Of a DNA stretch of 64,000 nt, positions 1 to 8,479 are shown in pieces. A program made the position numbers and the translations under genes. Each line of letters begins with the position of its first letter. Positions within the stretch are counted from its first letter, which is position 1. The stretch covers positions 4,502,001 to 4,566,000 of the forward strand of contig NZ_CP085442.1 of assembly GCF_023824195.1 (NCBI RefSeq), given 5' to 3'. The notes under the pieces were generated by a model. It searched no databases. It was not told the origin of the DNA and saw only the letters and a list, made by a program, of their open reading frames with translations. This DNA comes from Priestia megaterium. GTDB lineage: Bacteria > Bacillota > Bacilli > Bacillales > Bacillaceae_H.

Positions 1-261
1 TCCGGCTCCTAAACCAAGAGGAATAGAAATGATCAGCGTTAAAACAAGCATGTAGAACGAGTTAAACAGCTGCGGTCCGATACCGCCTCCTGCCATCGTA
101 TTGCTCGGCTTTCCAAATAAAAAGTTCGGATCCCAAAATCCCCAGCCTTTAGCAATAATTTCAACAACTAAATACACTAATAGCGCCACAACTAGAGCGG
201 CAATGCCATAAAAAATACCTGTCCATATATTATTTACTGTGCGTGCATTTTTGTTTCTCAT
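1..261 (-). CDS. pstA: Phosphate ABC transporter permease PstA (5' part only)
   Basis: The first 87 codons of PstA are visible; the rest lies beyond the left edge. PstA is one of the two membrane permease subunits of the high-affinity phosphate importer PstSCAB. The visible part has one hydrophobic segment at about residues 15-36. After an outside loop containing GGGIGPQLFNS, which is typical of PstA, a second segment begins near residue 70. Its ATG overlaps the pstC stop in an ATGA tetranucleotide, so the two genes are probably translationally coupled. The identification rests on this N-terminus plus its position after pstS and pstC. Confidence 0.9.
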   Translation of the reverse strand, partial: MRNKNARTVNNIWTGIFYGIAALVVALLVYLVVEIIAKGWGFWDPNFLFGKPSNTMAGGGIGPQLFNSFYMLVLTLIISIPLGLGAG

Positions 262-1145
262 TGATGTGCACCTCGTTTCCCAATTGCTCGGATAATTAAA
301 ATGAACACGAAAGAAATAAGCAGTAAAATCATGGCTAACGTCCACAGTGCGTTATTCCATGCCGTTCCGTTTAACGTATTAGACATATCCATTGTTAAAA
401 TACCCGTTAATGTTGCCGTTGGGCTATATAAGCTTTCAGGAAGCTTAACCGTGTTTCCAATAACCATTTGAACAGCTAGCGCTTCTCCAAATGCGCGGGC
501 AAGCCCTAACACGATACCTGTTAAAATACCTGTTTTAGCAGATGGAATAATGACTCGGCTGATTGCCTGCCATCTTGTTGAACCTAATCCATAAGAAGCT
601 TCTAAATATTCAGGTGCTACGCTTCGAATTGCATCGTCAGCAATACTTGCAATTGTCGGAAGAATCATGACGCTTAAGACAATAATTCCGGCAATCAAAC
701 TAAAGCCCACTCCGCCGAAGTTATCGCGAAGAAGCGGCACTAAAATTGTAACCCCTAAAAGACCGTATACCACTGAAGGAACTCCGACTAAAAGTTCTAA
801 AACCGGTCGTAAAACAGTTGAACCAAATTTAGGCGAAATATAGTTGTTAAAAATGGCAATAGCAATTCCAATTGGAGCACTTATAATAACGGCTCCGATT
901 GATACAAGCATGGAACCCAGAATAAACACAAGTGCGCCGTATTCTTTATTGTTTGGGCTCCATTTTGTTGAAGTCAACATTTCACCGATTGATATATTAC
1001 TTTGTAAAAATGACTGTATGCCTTTTTCACAAATAAATACGATAATAGCTAACGTAACAAGTACAATTAAAATACCGCAAAATGTAGAAAGCGTACGGCC
1101 AATGTATTCGCTTTTTACATAATTAATGGATTTTTTCCCCTTCAT
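258..1145 (-). CDS. pstC: Phosphate ABC transporter permease PstC
   Basis: A 295-residue membrane permease that pairs with PstA to form the phosphate channel of the Pst importer. A first membrane segment lies at about residues 20-40, followed by further segments. The cytoplasmic coupling loop that contacts the ATPase PstB is at about 182-221 (EASYGLGSTRW followed by LARAFGEALAVQ). The start is preceded by AAGGAGA eight bases upstream. The gene lies about 125 bases downstream of pstS and overlaps pstA. A hairpin between pstS and pstC probably lowers permease expression relative to the binding protein. Confidence 0.95.
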   Translation of the reverse strand: MKGKKSINYVKSEYIGRTLSTFCGILIVLVTLAIIVFICEKGIQSFLQSNISIGEMLTSTKWSPNNKEYGALVFILGSMLVSIGAVIISAPIGIAIAIFNNYISPKFGSTVLRPVLELLVGVPSVVYGLLGVTILVPLLRDNFGGVGFSLIAGIIVLSVMILPTIASIADDAIRSVAPEYLEASYGLGSTRWQAISRVIIPSAKTGILTGIVLGLARAFGEALAVQMVIGNTVKLPESLYSPTATLTGILTMDMSNTLNGTAWNNALWTLAMILLLISFVFILIIRAIGKRGAHQ

Positions 1146-1221
1146 CGCTCTGTCTCCTTACATATTCAGTATATATTCGCTTTTCTTTTTATTCGCTATA
1201 TACTTTATTAACATTCAAATA

Positions 1222-1254
1222 GAATAAGACTGACTGTGTTAGTCAGCCCTATTC
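1222..1254 (-). terminator. Hairpin between pstS and pstC (partial terminator or mRNA stabiliser)
   Basis: A 14-base arm (1222-1235) and its near-complement (1241-1254, 12 of 14 pairs) enclose a 5-base loop. The T-tract that follows on the minus strand is weak, so this is more likely an attenuating or stabilising hairpin than a full stop. That would suit an operon in which the binding protein is needed in excess over the permeases. Confidence 0.5.
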
Positions 1255-1269
1255 TTTTTAAAAACACTC

Positions 1270-2154
1270 TTATTTTTTGAACTCAGTCATTGGGATATAT
1301 CCCATATCTTCTACTTGCTTAGCAAAGTCTTTACCAGCTACGTAGTCAATGTACTCTTTTGCACCATCTTTTGGCTCACCGTTTGTAATCATGTACTCAT
1401 AAGACCAGAACGGATATTTTTTAGAAACAATGTTTTCTGTTGTTGGCTCCACACCATCAATATTAAGCATTTTTAAACTTTCTTTTTTATCGCCAATTAA
1501 ATACGACATAGCAAGGTAACTTACTGCTCCTGGGGTTGAGTTTACTGATTGCTCAACCGCTCCGTTTGAATCTTGAGCTGTACCAACGCTGTCATTTACT
1601 TTTGCGTCACCCATTAATGTTTTCTCAAATGTAGCGCGTGTACCAGATGATGCTGGACGGTTGATTACGTTAATTTTTTCGTCGTTTCCGCCAACTTCTT
1701 TCCAGTTTTTAATTTCACCAGAGAAAATCTTTTGAATTTGCTCTTTTGTTAACGATTCTACTTTTACATCTTTATTTACAACAAGTGCGAACCCAATGCC
1801 CGCTACTTTCGTATCGACAAGTTTATCTGCTTTTGATTTATCTTCGATTTTATCGGCTGCTGGAACGTCAGAGTTTCCAATATCAACTGCTCCTGATGCT
1901 ACTTGGTTAACACCAGTTCCACTACCTCCACCTTGTACCGTTACTGAAAGGTTTGGATATTTTTCAGTAATTCCATTCGCCGCTTCTTCTGCAAGTGGTT
2001 GTAAAGCTGTAGATCCCGCCGCTGTTAACGTACCTGACACTTCTTCTTTGCTGCCCGAACCACTGTCGTTGCTTGCTCCCTCTTTACCACATGCTGCTAG
2101 TGCTCCTACCATTAAAAAAGCTGCTAATGTTACTTTAAAACCCTTTGTTTTCAT
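1270..2154 (-). CDS. pstS: Phosphate-binding lipoprotein PstS
   Basis: The extracellular phosphate-binding protein of the Pst importer, 294 residues, anchored as a lipoprotein. The N-terminus has a positively charged start (MKTKGFK), a hydrophobic core and the lipobox L-A-A-C with the modified Cys at residue 22. A Gly/Ser/Asn-rich linker follows. Phosphate-contact segments are visible as AAGSTALQPL near residue 46 and SGTRATFEK in the second half. An upstream in-frame TTG at 2169 is rejected because the Shine-Dalgarno GGAGGGT (2161-2167) overlaps it and is correctly spaced for the ATG at 2154. It is the first gene of the operon and is preceded by PhoP-type repeats. Confidence 0.95.
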   Translation of the reverse strand: MKTKGFKVTLAAFLMVGALAACGKEGASNDSGSGSKEEVSGTLTAAGSTALQPLAEEAANGITEKYPNLSVTVQGGGSGTGVNQVASGAVDIGNSDVPAADKIEDKSKADKLVDTKVAGIGFALVVNKDVKVESLTKEQIQKIFSGEIKNWKEVGGNDEKINVINRPASSGTRATFEKTLMGDAKVNDSVGTAQDSNGAVEQSVNSTPGAVSYLAMSYLIGDKKESLKMLNIDGVEPTTENIVSKKYPFWSYEYMITNGEPKDGAKEYIDYVAGKDFAKQVEDMGYIPMTEFKK

Positions 2155-2226
2155 TGCATTACCCTCCAATAAATGTATGTGTAATTAGTACTAGTCCTTT
2201 GTACTCGAACAACAGGTACAAGACAC

Positions 2227-2280
2227 ATTATACGAGTAGATTGTTGTCTTTATATGAAGTGAATTTTAAGTTACTGTAAA
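2227..2280 (-). promoter_or_regulatory. PhoP-box array and -10 element of the pst operon
   Basis: Reading the minus strand there are three six-base blocks of the TT(A/T/C)A(A/C/T)A type: TTTACA (2275-2280), TTAAAA (2264-2269) and TTCATA (2253-2258). Each is separated by exactly 5 bases, which is the 11-bp periodicity of Bacillus PhoP binding sites. A perfect TATAAT lies at 2227-2232, 20 bases further downstream, with no good -35. This is the expected layout of a promoter activated by PhoP~P under phosphate starvation. Transcription would start near 2220, giving a leader of about 66 bases. Confidence 0.75.
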
Positions 2281-2390
2281 CTTACTTATTTGGGGTTTAT
2301 TTTTTCTTGTTTCTATCAAAACCCTTGGTATATAAGGATTTCTGAATATCACTGTATAAGATATAAAAGAAAGAAAGCGAAAACGTAAAT

Positions 2391-2426
2391 TTTATGTAAA
2401 TAAAGCGTTAAATAAATTTACATAAA
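2391..2426. repeat. Inverted repeat carrying two more TTTACAT blocks upstream of pstS
   Basis: TTTATGTAAAT at 2391-2401 is repeated in inverted orientation at 2416-2426, with 14 bases between. On the minus strand a TTTACG block follows one TTTACA by 5 bases, so it resembles additional, more distant PhoP half-sites. It lies about 170 bases upstream of the predicted pst start. The rest of the 422-base gap between pstS and tcdA is AT-rich and shows no ORF. Confidence 0.4.
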
Positions 2427-2546
2427 TCTCTTTTTTTAATACAGTGTAAACTCACCATCAATCCATATTTTTCAATTTATTAGTACTTTTTATACATATC
2501 ACATAGAAGATTCCACCCAAAGCATAAATAGAACAGATATTTCCAT

Positions 2547-2577
2547 AAAAAAAAGAAGGCTGCGATAGCCTTCTTTT
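2547..2577 (-). terminator. Terminator of tcdA
   Basis: A perfect stem of at least 10 pairs (AAGAAGGCT and its complement) with a 5-base loop is followed on the minus strand by a run of eight T. It begins at the tcdA stop codon. Confidence 0.85.
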
Positions 2578-3341
2578 TATTCATCACCTACGCGGCGAAT
2601 CTTAATATCACGTAATAATTCATTGATAACATGACCGCCCATAATTAATCCTGCTACAGATGGAACAAAAGCATTAGAAGATGGGGGCATTTTCGCTTTG
2701 CGAATTTGCGCTTGATCGTTTCCTACTTCTTTGCGAACTTCTTCGCGAATAACGATTGGACGTTCATCAGAAAAAACGACATTAATTCCTTTGCGAATTC
2801 CTTCTTTACGCAGACGAGTACGCACCACTTTTGCAATCGGATCTGTATGTGTCTTTGAAATGTCTGCAATTTTAAAACGTGTTGGATCCATTTTATTCGC
2901 AGCACCCATACTTGAAATAATCGGAATATCACGTTTTAAACATTCTTTCATTAAATGAATTTTATACGAAATCGTATCGGATGCATCCACTACGAAGTCC
3001 GGTTTGTAACTAAAGAACTCTTCATATGTTTCTTCCGTATAAAACATTTGAAGAGAAACGACGTCACAGTCTGGGTTAATATCTAAAATACGCTTTTTCA
3101 TTAATTCTGTCTTGGGCTGACCTACCGTAGAAAGCAGCGCGTGAATTTGACGATTTACATTGGTAATATCAACATCGTCTTTATCTACAAGAATTAAACG
3201 CCCTACTCCTGACCGAGCCAAAGCCTCAGCAGAAAATGACCCTACTCCTCCTATCCCTAAGATAGCAACTGTGCTGCCTTTTAAAGTAGCTAGCCCTTCT
3301 TTTCCTATCGCCAGTTCATTACGCGAAAACTGATGCAACAT
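2577..3341 (-). CDS. tcdA: tRNA threonylcarbamoyladenosine dehydratase TcdA (YrvM)
   Basis: An E1-like ATP-dependent enzyme that cyclises the t6A modification at position 37 of ANN-decoding tRNAs to ct6A. The 254-residue protein opens with the nucleotide-binding fold (VAILGIGGVGSFSAEAL, residues 25-41, containing GxGGxG). VDKDDVDITNVNRQ follows, typical of the ThiF/MoeB/TcdA family. The start at 3341 has GAGGAGT nine bases upstream; an earlier in-frame start lacks a ribosome site. In B. subtilis the same gene (yrvM) lies beside the 6S RNA and aspS as it does here. The neighbour on the far side (pst) differs from B. subtilis. Confidence 0.9.
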   Translation of the reverse strand: MLHQFSRNELAIGKEGLATLKGSTVAILGIGGVGSFSAEALARSGVGRLILVDKDDVDITNVNRQIHALLSTVGQPKTELMKKRILDINPDCDVVSLQMFYTEETYEEFFSYKPDFVVDASDTISYKIHLMKECLKRDIPIISSMGAANKMDPTRFKIADISKTHTDPIAKVVRTRLRKEGIRKGINVVFSDERPIVIREEVRKEVGNDQAQIRKAKMPPSSNAFVPSVAGLIMGGHVINELLRDIKIRRVGDE

Positions 3342-3454
3342 CTTAAAACACTCCTCTATTAAATACACCAACATGTATGATTAATTCAAATAAACAACGA
3401 AATTGACTATACCATATTTTTAGCAAAACGAACATGAGCATTCGTTATTTATCC

Positions 3455-3487
3455 ATAAAAAAACTCTATGCAAATAATTACATAGAG
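3455..3487 (-). terminator. Terminator downstream of the 6S RNA
   Basis: Stem CTCTATG (3464-3470) with its complement at 3481-3487 and a 10-base loop, followed on the minus strand by a run of seven or more T (3457-3463). Confidence 0.75.
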
Positions 3488-3489
3488 GA

Positions 3490-3694
3490 TTTCTTATATG
3501 TATGCTAGTCCCGATCGTGCCGTCTCGAGTGCCTTCGTTTTGAACCCGCTCTCGGCAGGTGGGTGCTCTGCTTTAACCATTGTAAGTCCTCGAGATGAGG
3601 CATGTACGCTCGTTAAAAACTCCGAGCTCCCAAGCAAAAAATTGTTCGGTCAAAACTGGATTAAGGACGAACACATCAGGACTATTTAGTTCTT
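3490..3694 (-). ncRNA. bsrB: 6S RNA (BsrB / 6S-2 type)
   Basis: 6S RNA mimics an open promoter and binds the sigma-A RNA polymerase holoenzyme. The minus strand here is about 205 bases long, the size of B. subtilis BsrB. It contains recognisable 6S blocks: GCCTCATCTCGAGGACTTAC, GGTTAAAGCAGAGC, CACCTGCCGAGAGCGGG and GCACTCGAGACGGC. The two flanks pair into the long closing helix (GTCCTGATG near the 5' end, CGATCGGGACTAGCAT near the 3' end). The location between tcdA (yrvM) and aspS is the bsrB position of B. subtilis. A strong sigma-A promoter and a terminator bracket it. A reading frame on the opposite strand is not a gene. Confidence 0.85.
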
Positions 3695-3700
3695 GAAAGT

Positions 3701-3729
3701 ATCTTATCACAGAAAAAATCACTTTGCAA
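3701..3729 (-). promoter_or_regulatory. Sigma-A promoter of the 6S RNA
   Basis: On the minus strand TTGCAA (3724-3729), a 17-base spacer and TAAGAT (3701-3706) with a TG one base before the -10 (extended -10). Transcription would begin at about 3694. Confidence 0.7.
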
Positions 3730-3743
3730 TTAATAAGTAAAAC

Positions 3744-3784
3744 AAAAAAATCGAGCCTGTCACGTTCAGGGGACAGGCTCGATT
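3744..3784 (-). terminator. Terminator of hisS-aspS
   Basis: ATCGAGCCTGTC and its exact complement form a 12-pair GC-rich stem around a 10-base loop, with seven T following on the minus strand. It separates aspS from the 6S RNA promoter just downstream. Confidence 0.9.
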
Positions 3785-3803
3785 TAACAGACAGTTCAAT
3801 CGA

Positions 3804-5585
3804 TTACGCTTCTTTTTTTTGCTTTTTTACCTGCAAATGCAGCTCGTCTAATTGCGCTTCACTTACTTCACCAGGTGCGTTTGTTAATAGACAGCTTGCA
3901 CTTGCTGTTTTAGGGAAGGCAATTGTATCGCGCAAGTTTGTGCGTCCTGCTAGAAGCATAACCAAACGGTCAAGACCTAACGCAATTCCACCATGAGGAG
4001 GAGTACCGTATTCGAATGCTTCAAGTAAGAAACCGAACTGCTCATATGCTTCTTCTAATGTAAATCCAAGCGTTTTAAACATTTTTTCTTGAATATCACG
4101 CTCGTAAATACGTAAAGATCCTCCGCCAAGTTCGTAACCATTCAATACTAAGTCATATGCTTGTGCACGGACTTGTCCAGGATCGCTTTCTAACATTGGT
4201 AAATCTTCACGAACTGGCATTGTGAATGGATGATGAGCCGCGTAGTAACGGTTGTCTTCTTCGTCATGCTCAAGAAGAGGCCAATCTGTTACCCATAGGA
4301 AGTTAAATTTCGTTTCATCAATAATTCCTTGTTCTTTTGCAAGCTTTAGACGAAGAGCGCCAAGTGCATCTGCTACAACTGACTTTTTATCAGCTACAAA
4401 TAAAAGTAAATCTCCTTCTTCTGTTTGAAGAGCTTCAGCAAATTGCTTTTGCTCATCTTCATTGAAGAATTTTGCAATCGGTCCTTTTAAGCCGTCTGCT
4501 TCAACTTTCAGCCATGCTAACCCTTTAGCACCGTAAATTTTCACGAACTCTGTTAGAGCATCGATATCTTTACGTGAATAGCTAGAAGCGGCACCTTTTA
4601 CGTTAATCGCTTTTACTTCTCCGCCGTTTTCAACTGCTGCGCTAAATACTTTGAACCCGCAGTCTTTCACAAGCTCTGATAAGTTGACTAGCTCCATTTC
4701 AAAACGTGTATCCGGCTTATCTGAACCGTAGCGGCTCATCGCTTCATCATATGACATGCGCGGGAAAGGCGTCGTTATGTCTAAATCTTTTACGCGCTTC
4801 ATTACTTTAGACATCATTTCTTCCGTCATTGTCATGATGTCCTCTTGAGATAAAAATGATGTTTCAATATCGATTTGAGTAAATTCAGGCTGACGATCTG
4901 CACGCAAGTCCTCATCGCGGAAGCAGCGAGCAATTTGATAATAACGCTCAACTCCGCTTACCATTAGCAGCTGCTTAAAGATTTGCGGTGATTGAGGAAG
5001 AGCATAAAACTCCCCTTCGTGCACGCGGCTTGGCACAAGATAATCACGTGCGCCTTCTGGCGTACTTTTCGTTAAAATAGGTGTTTCAACGTCTAAAAAG
5101 TCATTTTGATCTAAGAAGTCACGAATTGTTTTTGTAATGTCATTGCGCATTTTAAGCGTGTTAAACATCTCAGAACGTCGAAGGTCTAAATAACGATATT
5201 TTAATCGAACATCTTCTGATACTTCCGTTTGATCTGCAATGGCAAAAGGAGGTGTCTTGGCTTTGTTTAATACCGTAATCTGCTCAGCGTGAACTTCAAT
5301 TTTACCTGTTTTTAAGTTCGGGTTAACGGTTCCCTCTTCACGAGCTACAACAGTTCCTTGCACTTCCAGTACGAATTCATTACGTACATCTTCAGCAATT
5401 TTTAGCGCTTCAGCAGATTTTTCAGGATTAAATACAACCTGTACAACTCCGCCGCGGTCGCGTAAATCAATAAAGATTAATCCCCCTAAATCACGGCGTT
5501 TTTGAACCCATCCTTTTAATAGAACTGTTTCGCCAGTTGCTTGTTCTGTTACATCTCCACAGTAGTATGAACGTTTTGTCATCAT
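3804..5585 (-). CDS. aspS: Aspartyl-tRNA synthetase
   Basis: Class II synthetase that charges tRNA-Asp in the cytoplasm; 593 residues, the usual length of the bacterial type. An N-terminal anticodon-binding OB fold (about 1-105) is followed by the catalytic domain. Motif 2 is visible as [17 protein letters not shown] and motif 3 as [15 protein letters not shown] near the C-terminus, with the bacterial GAD insertion between. Two consecutive ATG codons follow an AAGGGGG ribosome site and either could be used. It lies 9 bases after hisS, so both synthetases share the T-box leader upstream of hisS. Confidence 0.97.
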   Translation of the reverse strand: MMTKRSYYCGDVTEQATGETVLLKGWVQKRRDLGGLIFIDLRDRGGVVQVVFNPEKSAEALKIAEDVRNEFVLEVQGTVVAREEGTVNPNLKTGKIEVHAEQITVLNKAKTPPFAIADQTEVSEDVRLKYRYLDLRRSEMFNTLKMRNDITKTIRDFLDQNDFLDVETPILTKSTPEGARDYLVPSRVHEGEFYALPQSPQIFKQLLMVSGVERYYQIARCFRDEDLRADRQPEFTQIDIETSFLSQEDIMTMTEEMMSKVMKRVKDLDITTPFPRMSYDEAMSRYGSDKPDTRFEMELVNLSELVKDCGFKVFSAAVENGGEVKAINVKGAASSYSRKDIDALTEFVKIYGAKGLAWLKVEADGLKGPIAKFFNEDEQKQFAEALQTEEGDLLLFVADKKSVVADALGALRLKLAKEQGIIDETKFNFLWVTDWPLLEHDEEDNRYYAAHHPFTMPVREDLPMLESDPGQVRAQAYDLVLNGYELGGGSLRIYERDIQEKMFKTLGFTLEEAYEQFGFLLEAFEYGTPPHGGIALGLDRLVMLLAGRTNLRDTIAFPKTASASCLLTNAPGEVSEAQLDELHLQVKKQKKEA

Positions 5586-5594
5586 GGTTCCCCC

Positions 5595-6863
5595 TTATAC
5601 TTGTTCTTGCAAATAGCTGACCAATTGATCAATTGATACTTCTTGCTGTTCGCCAGATTCCATATTCTTTACGTTTACAACTTGTTTTGCTAGCTCATCT
5701 TCCCCTAGAACAACAACAAATTTTGCTTGTACACGATCAGCTGCTTTGAACTGAGCTTTCATTTTTTTATCTTGATAATCTTTATCGGCTACAAAGCCTG
5801 CACGTCGAAGCGTATTTACAATTGAAACGGATTTTTCTTTTGCTTCATCGCCCATTGTCACTACATAGCAATCTACGCCTGTTTCTACCGGAAGCTCAAT
5901 TCCTTCTGCTTCCAATGCAGATAATAAGCGTTCGATACTTAAAGCGAATCCAATACCCGGTGTTTCAGGTCCGCCGATTTCTTGAATCAGCCCATTATAA
6001 CGGCCTCCGCCGCAAAGAGTTGTAATGGCGCCAAATCCTTCTGCTTCACTCATTAGTTCAAATGCTGTGTGATTATAATAATCTAACCCGCGTACTAGCG
6101 TCGGATCTACAACATAGTCAATGTCTAAATCGGTTAAGTACTGCTGTACTTTTTCAAAATATTCTTTTGAATAGTCATTTAAATAATCCAGAATAGACGG
6201 AGCTGTAGCCATCAGTTCATGGTCACGATCTTTTTTACAGTCTAAAATACGAAGAGGATTTTTCTCCAATCTGCTTTGGCAGTCGCTGCAAAACTCTCCA
6301 ATGCGAGGTGCAAAGTGGTCAATAAGCGCTTGACGGTGAGCTTGACGACTTTCTGTATCTCCTAAACTGTTAACAACCAACTTTAATTTTTTCAATCCAA
6401 GCGATTGGTAAAAACTCATTAACAGGGCAAGAACTTCAGCATCAATAGCTGGATCATTTACCCCTAATGCTTCTACGCCAAACTGAACGAATTGACGGAA
6501 ACGTCCCGCTTGAGGTCGTTCATAGCGAAACATAGGACCAATATAAAACAGCTTTGTTGGCTGCGTTGGATTTCCAAACATTTTATTTGAAACAAATGAT
6601 CGTCCAACTGCAGCTGTTCCTTCTGGACGAAGCGTTAAGCTGCGGTCACCCCGATCTTTAAATGTGTACATTTCTTTTTGCACGATATCTGTTGTTTCTC
6701 CCACTCCGCGTAAAAATAATTCAGTGTGTTCAAACATTGGTGTACGAATTTCTTGGTAGTTGAACGCACGGCAGATTTCTCTTGCTCGCTGTTCAACAAA
6801 CTGCCAATATTCTACTTTGCCCGGTAAAATATCTTGTGTGCCTCTAGGTATTTGAACTGACAT
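5595..6863 (-). CDS. hisS: Histidyl-tRNA synthetase
   Basis: Class II synthetase that charges tRNA-His; 422 residues. It begins with the conserved [10 protein letters not shown]. Motif 2 appears around [15 protein letters not shown]. The histidine-specific loop [12 protein letters not shown] lies in the middle and motif 3 is [12 protein letters not shown]; a C-terminal anticodon-binding domain follows. The gene is first in a hisS-aspS operon. A T-box riboswitch and its leader terminator lie directly upstream, so expression should rise when the cognate tRNA is uncharged. Confidence 0.97.
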   Translation of the reverse strand: MSVQIPRGTQDILPGKVEYWQFVEQRAREICRAFNYQEIRTPMFEHTELFLRGVGETTDIVQKEMYTFKDRGDRSLTLRPEGTAAVGRSFVSNKMFGNPTQPTKLFYIGPMFRYERPQAGRFRQFVQFGVEALGVNDPAIDAEVLALLMSFYQSLGLKKLKLVVNSLGDTESRQAHRQALIDHFAPRIGEFCSDCQSRLEKNPLRILDCKKDRDHELMATAPSILDYLNDYSKEYFEKVQQYLTDLDIDYVVDPTLVRGLDYYNHTAFELMSEAEGFGAITTLCGGGRYNGLIQEIGGPETPGIGFALSIERLLSALEAEGIELPVETGVDCYVVTMGDEAKEKSVSIVNTLRRAGFVADKDYQDKKMKAQFKAADRVQAKFVVVLGEDELAKQVVNVKNMESGEQQEVSIDQLVSYLQEQV

Positions 6864-6900
6864 AACGTGATATGCCTCCTATATTTAAAATTTACAATAC

Positions 6901-7160
6901 AAAAAAACTCTCGCCTCTACTATTTTTCCATAGTAGGGACGAGAGTTAATCTCACGTGGTACCACCCTAATTGAAACATATGACATGTTTCCACTCATTT
7001 CGTTAACGCACGAACACGTTCATCTCCTACTAAGTTTCCCTTTTCAGAGTGAAGCCTCCTGAGTGTTCTTTCATAAAGTCATCATGTAGAAATGCTTTCA
7101 GCCTAAGACATTTCCTCTCTAGCCATGTGTCATCTTTACTACTTTTCTCGATCTTTGGCT
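6901..7160 (-). promoter_or_regulatory. T-box leader of hisS-aspS, with terminator/antiterminator
   Basis: The minus-strand leader carries the T-box core AGGGTGGTACCACGTG (6953-6968). After it comes an intrinsic terminator (arms about 6905-6923 and 6930-6947, T-run 6901-6907). Stem I is visible: a basal AAGCC/GGCTT helix, AGTA on the 5' side, a distal loop GGCTGAAAG, and GAACAC on the 3' side. The most likely specifier is the His codon CAC at 7063-7065, directly after GAA. An uncharged tRNA should stabilise the antiterminator and let transcription continue into hisS and aspS. I could not identify the promoter convincingly. Confidence 0.9.
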
Positions 7161-7251
7161 TATCAATATAAAAATGTTATACATTCATTTTAATTTAGCA
7201 ATTGCTTTCTATATTACGAATGAAATGAGCAGTTGTCAAGCACCTTTCATG

Positions 7252-7428
7252 TTAAGAGCGGTCTAATTGTTTTCTTAGTTTCTGAATGTCTCGAAGCGTT
7301 AAACCAAATTCAGAAGCCAATTCAAGGGATGAAGCTTCACTTTCTCTATCAATAAAATCATGAAAATGAATGCCAAATACCGGATTTACCTGCTGAAATG
7401 ATTGTTCACCTTTTTCACTAAACTTCAT
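7252..7428 (-). CDS. yrzK: Small helix-turn-helix-like protein (YrzK-like)
   Basis: A 58-codon gene with ATG at 7426-7428 and a strong GGGAGGAA ribosome site just upstream. The product begins MKFSEKGEQSFQQVNPVFG. Residues 32-56 look like a helix-turn-helix (ASSLELASEFGLTLRDIQKL), so DNA binding is possible but unproven. B. subtilis has a small gene, yrzK, at the equivalent place between hisS and the amidase gene yrvJ, and the symbol rests on that position. It points toward the hisS T-box leader and has no clear terminator, so read-through into the leader is possible. Confidence 0.65.
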   Translation of the reverse strand: MKFSEKGEQSFQQVNPVFGIHFHDFIDRESEASSLELASEFGLTLRDIQKLRKQLDRS

Positions 7429-7547
7429 CGTTTCTTCCTCCCTGCCTACACTTACTTATCCTTTTATTAGCATTGCCCAAAAAAGATGTTTTTACATAAG
7501 AGAAAGGATTTTTTTTATTTTCATCGAATACTCTATTTTGTTATAAA

Positions 7548-7554
7548 AAGGAGG
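7548..7554 (+). promoter_or_regulatory. Strong ribosome-binding site far from the first ATG of the amidase gene
   Basis: AAGGAGG is a near-perfect Shine-Dalgarno, but the first in-frame ATG (7577) is 22 bases away. An in-frame ATT codon at 7562-7564 has the ideal 7-base spacing. Either the gene starts at AUU or the ATG is used with unusual spacing. Confidence 0.6.
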
Positions 7555-7576
7555 TCTATCTATTCGCCATCTAAAC

Positions 7577-8479
7577 ATGAAGTCTGTATCTGTTTTGGCT
7601 GCAAGTATCCTTTTGTTACTGTGCTCTTCCTCATTTGAGCGCCCAAACGTACCGGTGCATCAACCCATTATTGTAACAGCTGACTCTCTTCATGTACGGA
7701 GCGGTCCAGGACGTTCATTTTCAATTACAAATAAATTGACGAAGAATACAAGACTATCCGTTTCAGACCGTCAAGGAGATTGGTATTATGTAGAAAGTTC
7801 GGACATTCAAGGCTGGGTGTTTAAAAAATTCACGAAAACCGTAGCGCTCCGCAGCGTTCAGCCTAGCATGCAAGTAGCGCAGCGCCAGCCTGTTTATACG
7901 CTGAGTAAAAGCTTGCGGCACCTAAAGGGCAAAACAATTATTATTGATGCAGGCCATGGAGGAAAAGACAAAGGAGCCATCGGCACACAGGGCACATATG
8001 AAAAAGACCTCACTCTCCGAACAGCACTTATTTTACAAAACAAGCTTCAAAAAGAAGGCGCACACGTCATTTTAACCCGCACCCATGATGAGTACCTTCT
8101 ACTTTCACAGCGCACGCTGCAATCGACTAAAGCAGATGCTTTTATAAGCATTCACTACAACAGTACAAACAGCTCACAGCTAACTGGCCTTATGACGTAT
8201 TATTATCATCAGCATCAGGACAGTCCACTCACACATTCTATTCATCAGTCCCTTATTAATCATGCAAAATTGAAAGACAAAGGAGAACGTTTTGGAAACT
8301 ATTATGTTCTTCGCGAAAATACACGTCCAAGTACATTAATTGAACTGGGCTTTTTAAGCAACGAGCGGGAAGAAACGTATATTAATTCCATCAGTTATCA
8401 GCAAATGATTACGTCCGCTATCGCTGAAGGATTAAATCACTACTTTCAAAGCAAAGAAAAAACGCAGGCTCATCTGTGA
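7577..8479 (+). CDS. N-acetylmuramoyl-L-alanine amidase with SH3 domain (YrvJ-like)
   Basis: A secreted cell-wall hydrolase that cuts the bond between MurNAc and L-Ala of peptidoglycan. From the ATG it has 300 residues: a signal peptide (about 1-20), a bacterial SH3 wall-binding domain (about 31-85, with [11 protein letters not shown] and GWVFKKF) and an Amidase_3 catalytic domain (about 119-290). Zinc and catalytic residues are present: H127 in DAGHGG, E142, H193 in SIHYN and E256 in LIELGFLSN. The true start may be an ATT at 7562, adding five residues. Its last residues (SKEKTQAHL) are encoded inside the terminator shared with dtd. Confidence 0.9.
   Translation: MKSVSVLAASILLLLCSSSFERPNVPVHQPIIVTADSLHVRSGPGRSFSITNKLTKNTRLSVSDRQGDWYYVESSDIQGWVFKKFTKTVALRSVQPSMQVAQRQPVYTLSKSLRHLKGKTIIIDAGHGGKDKGAIGTQGTYEKDLTLRTALILQNKLQKEGAHVILTRTHDEYLLLSQRTLQSTKADAFISIHYNSTNSSQLTGLMTYYYHQHQDSPLTHSIHQSLINHAKLKDKGERFGNYYVLRENTRPSTLIELGFLSNEREETYINSISYQQMITSAIAEGLNHYFQSKEKTQAHL

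Noticed and set aside
1796-2188. Plus-strand open frame of 130 codons opposite pstS
   Set aside because: PstS is clear on the minus strand, and the frame runs over its ribosome site.
3498-3689. Plus-strand open frame of 63 codons
   Set aside because: It lies on the complement of the 6S RNA, has no ribosome site and the sequence matches 6S blocks on the minus strand.
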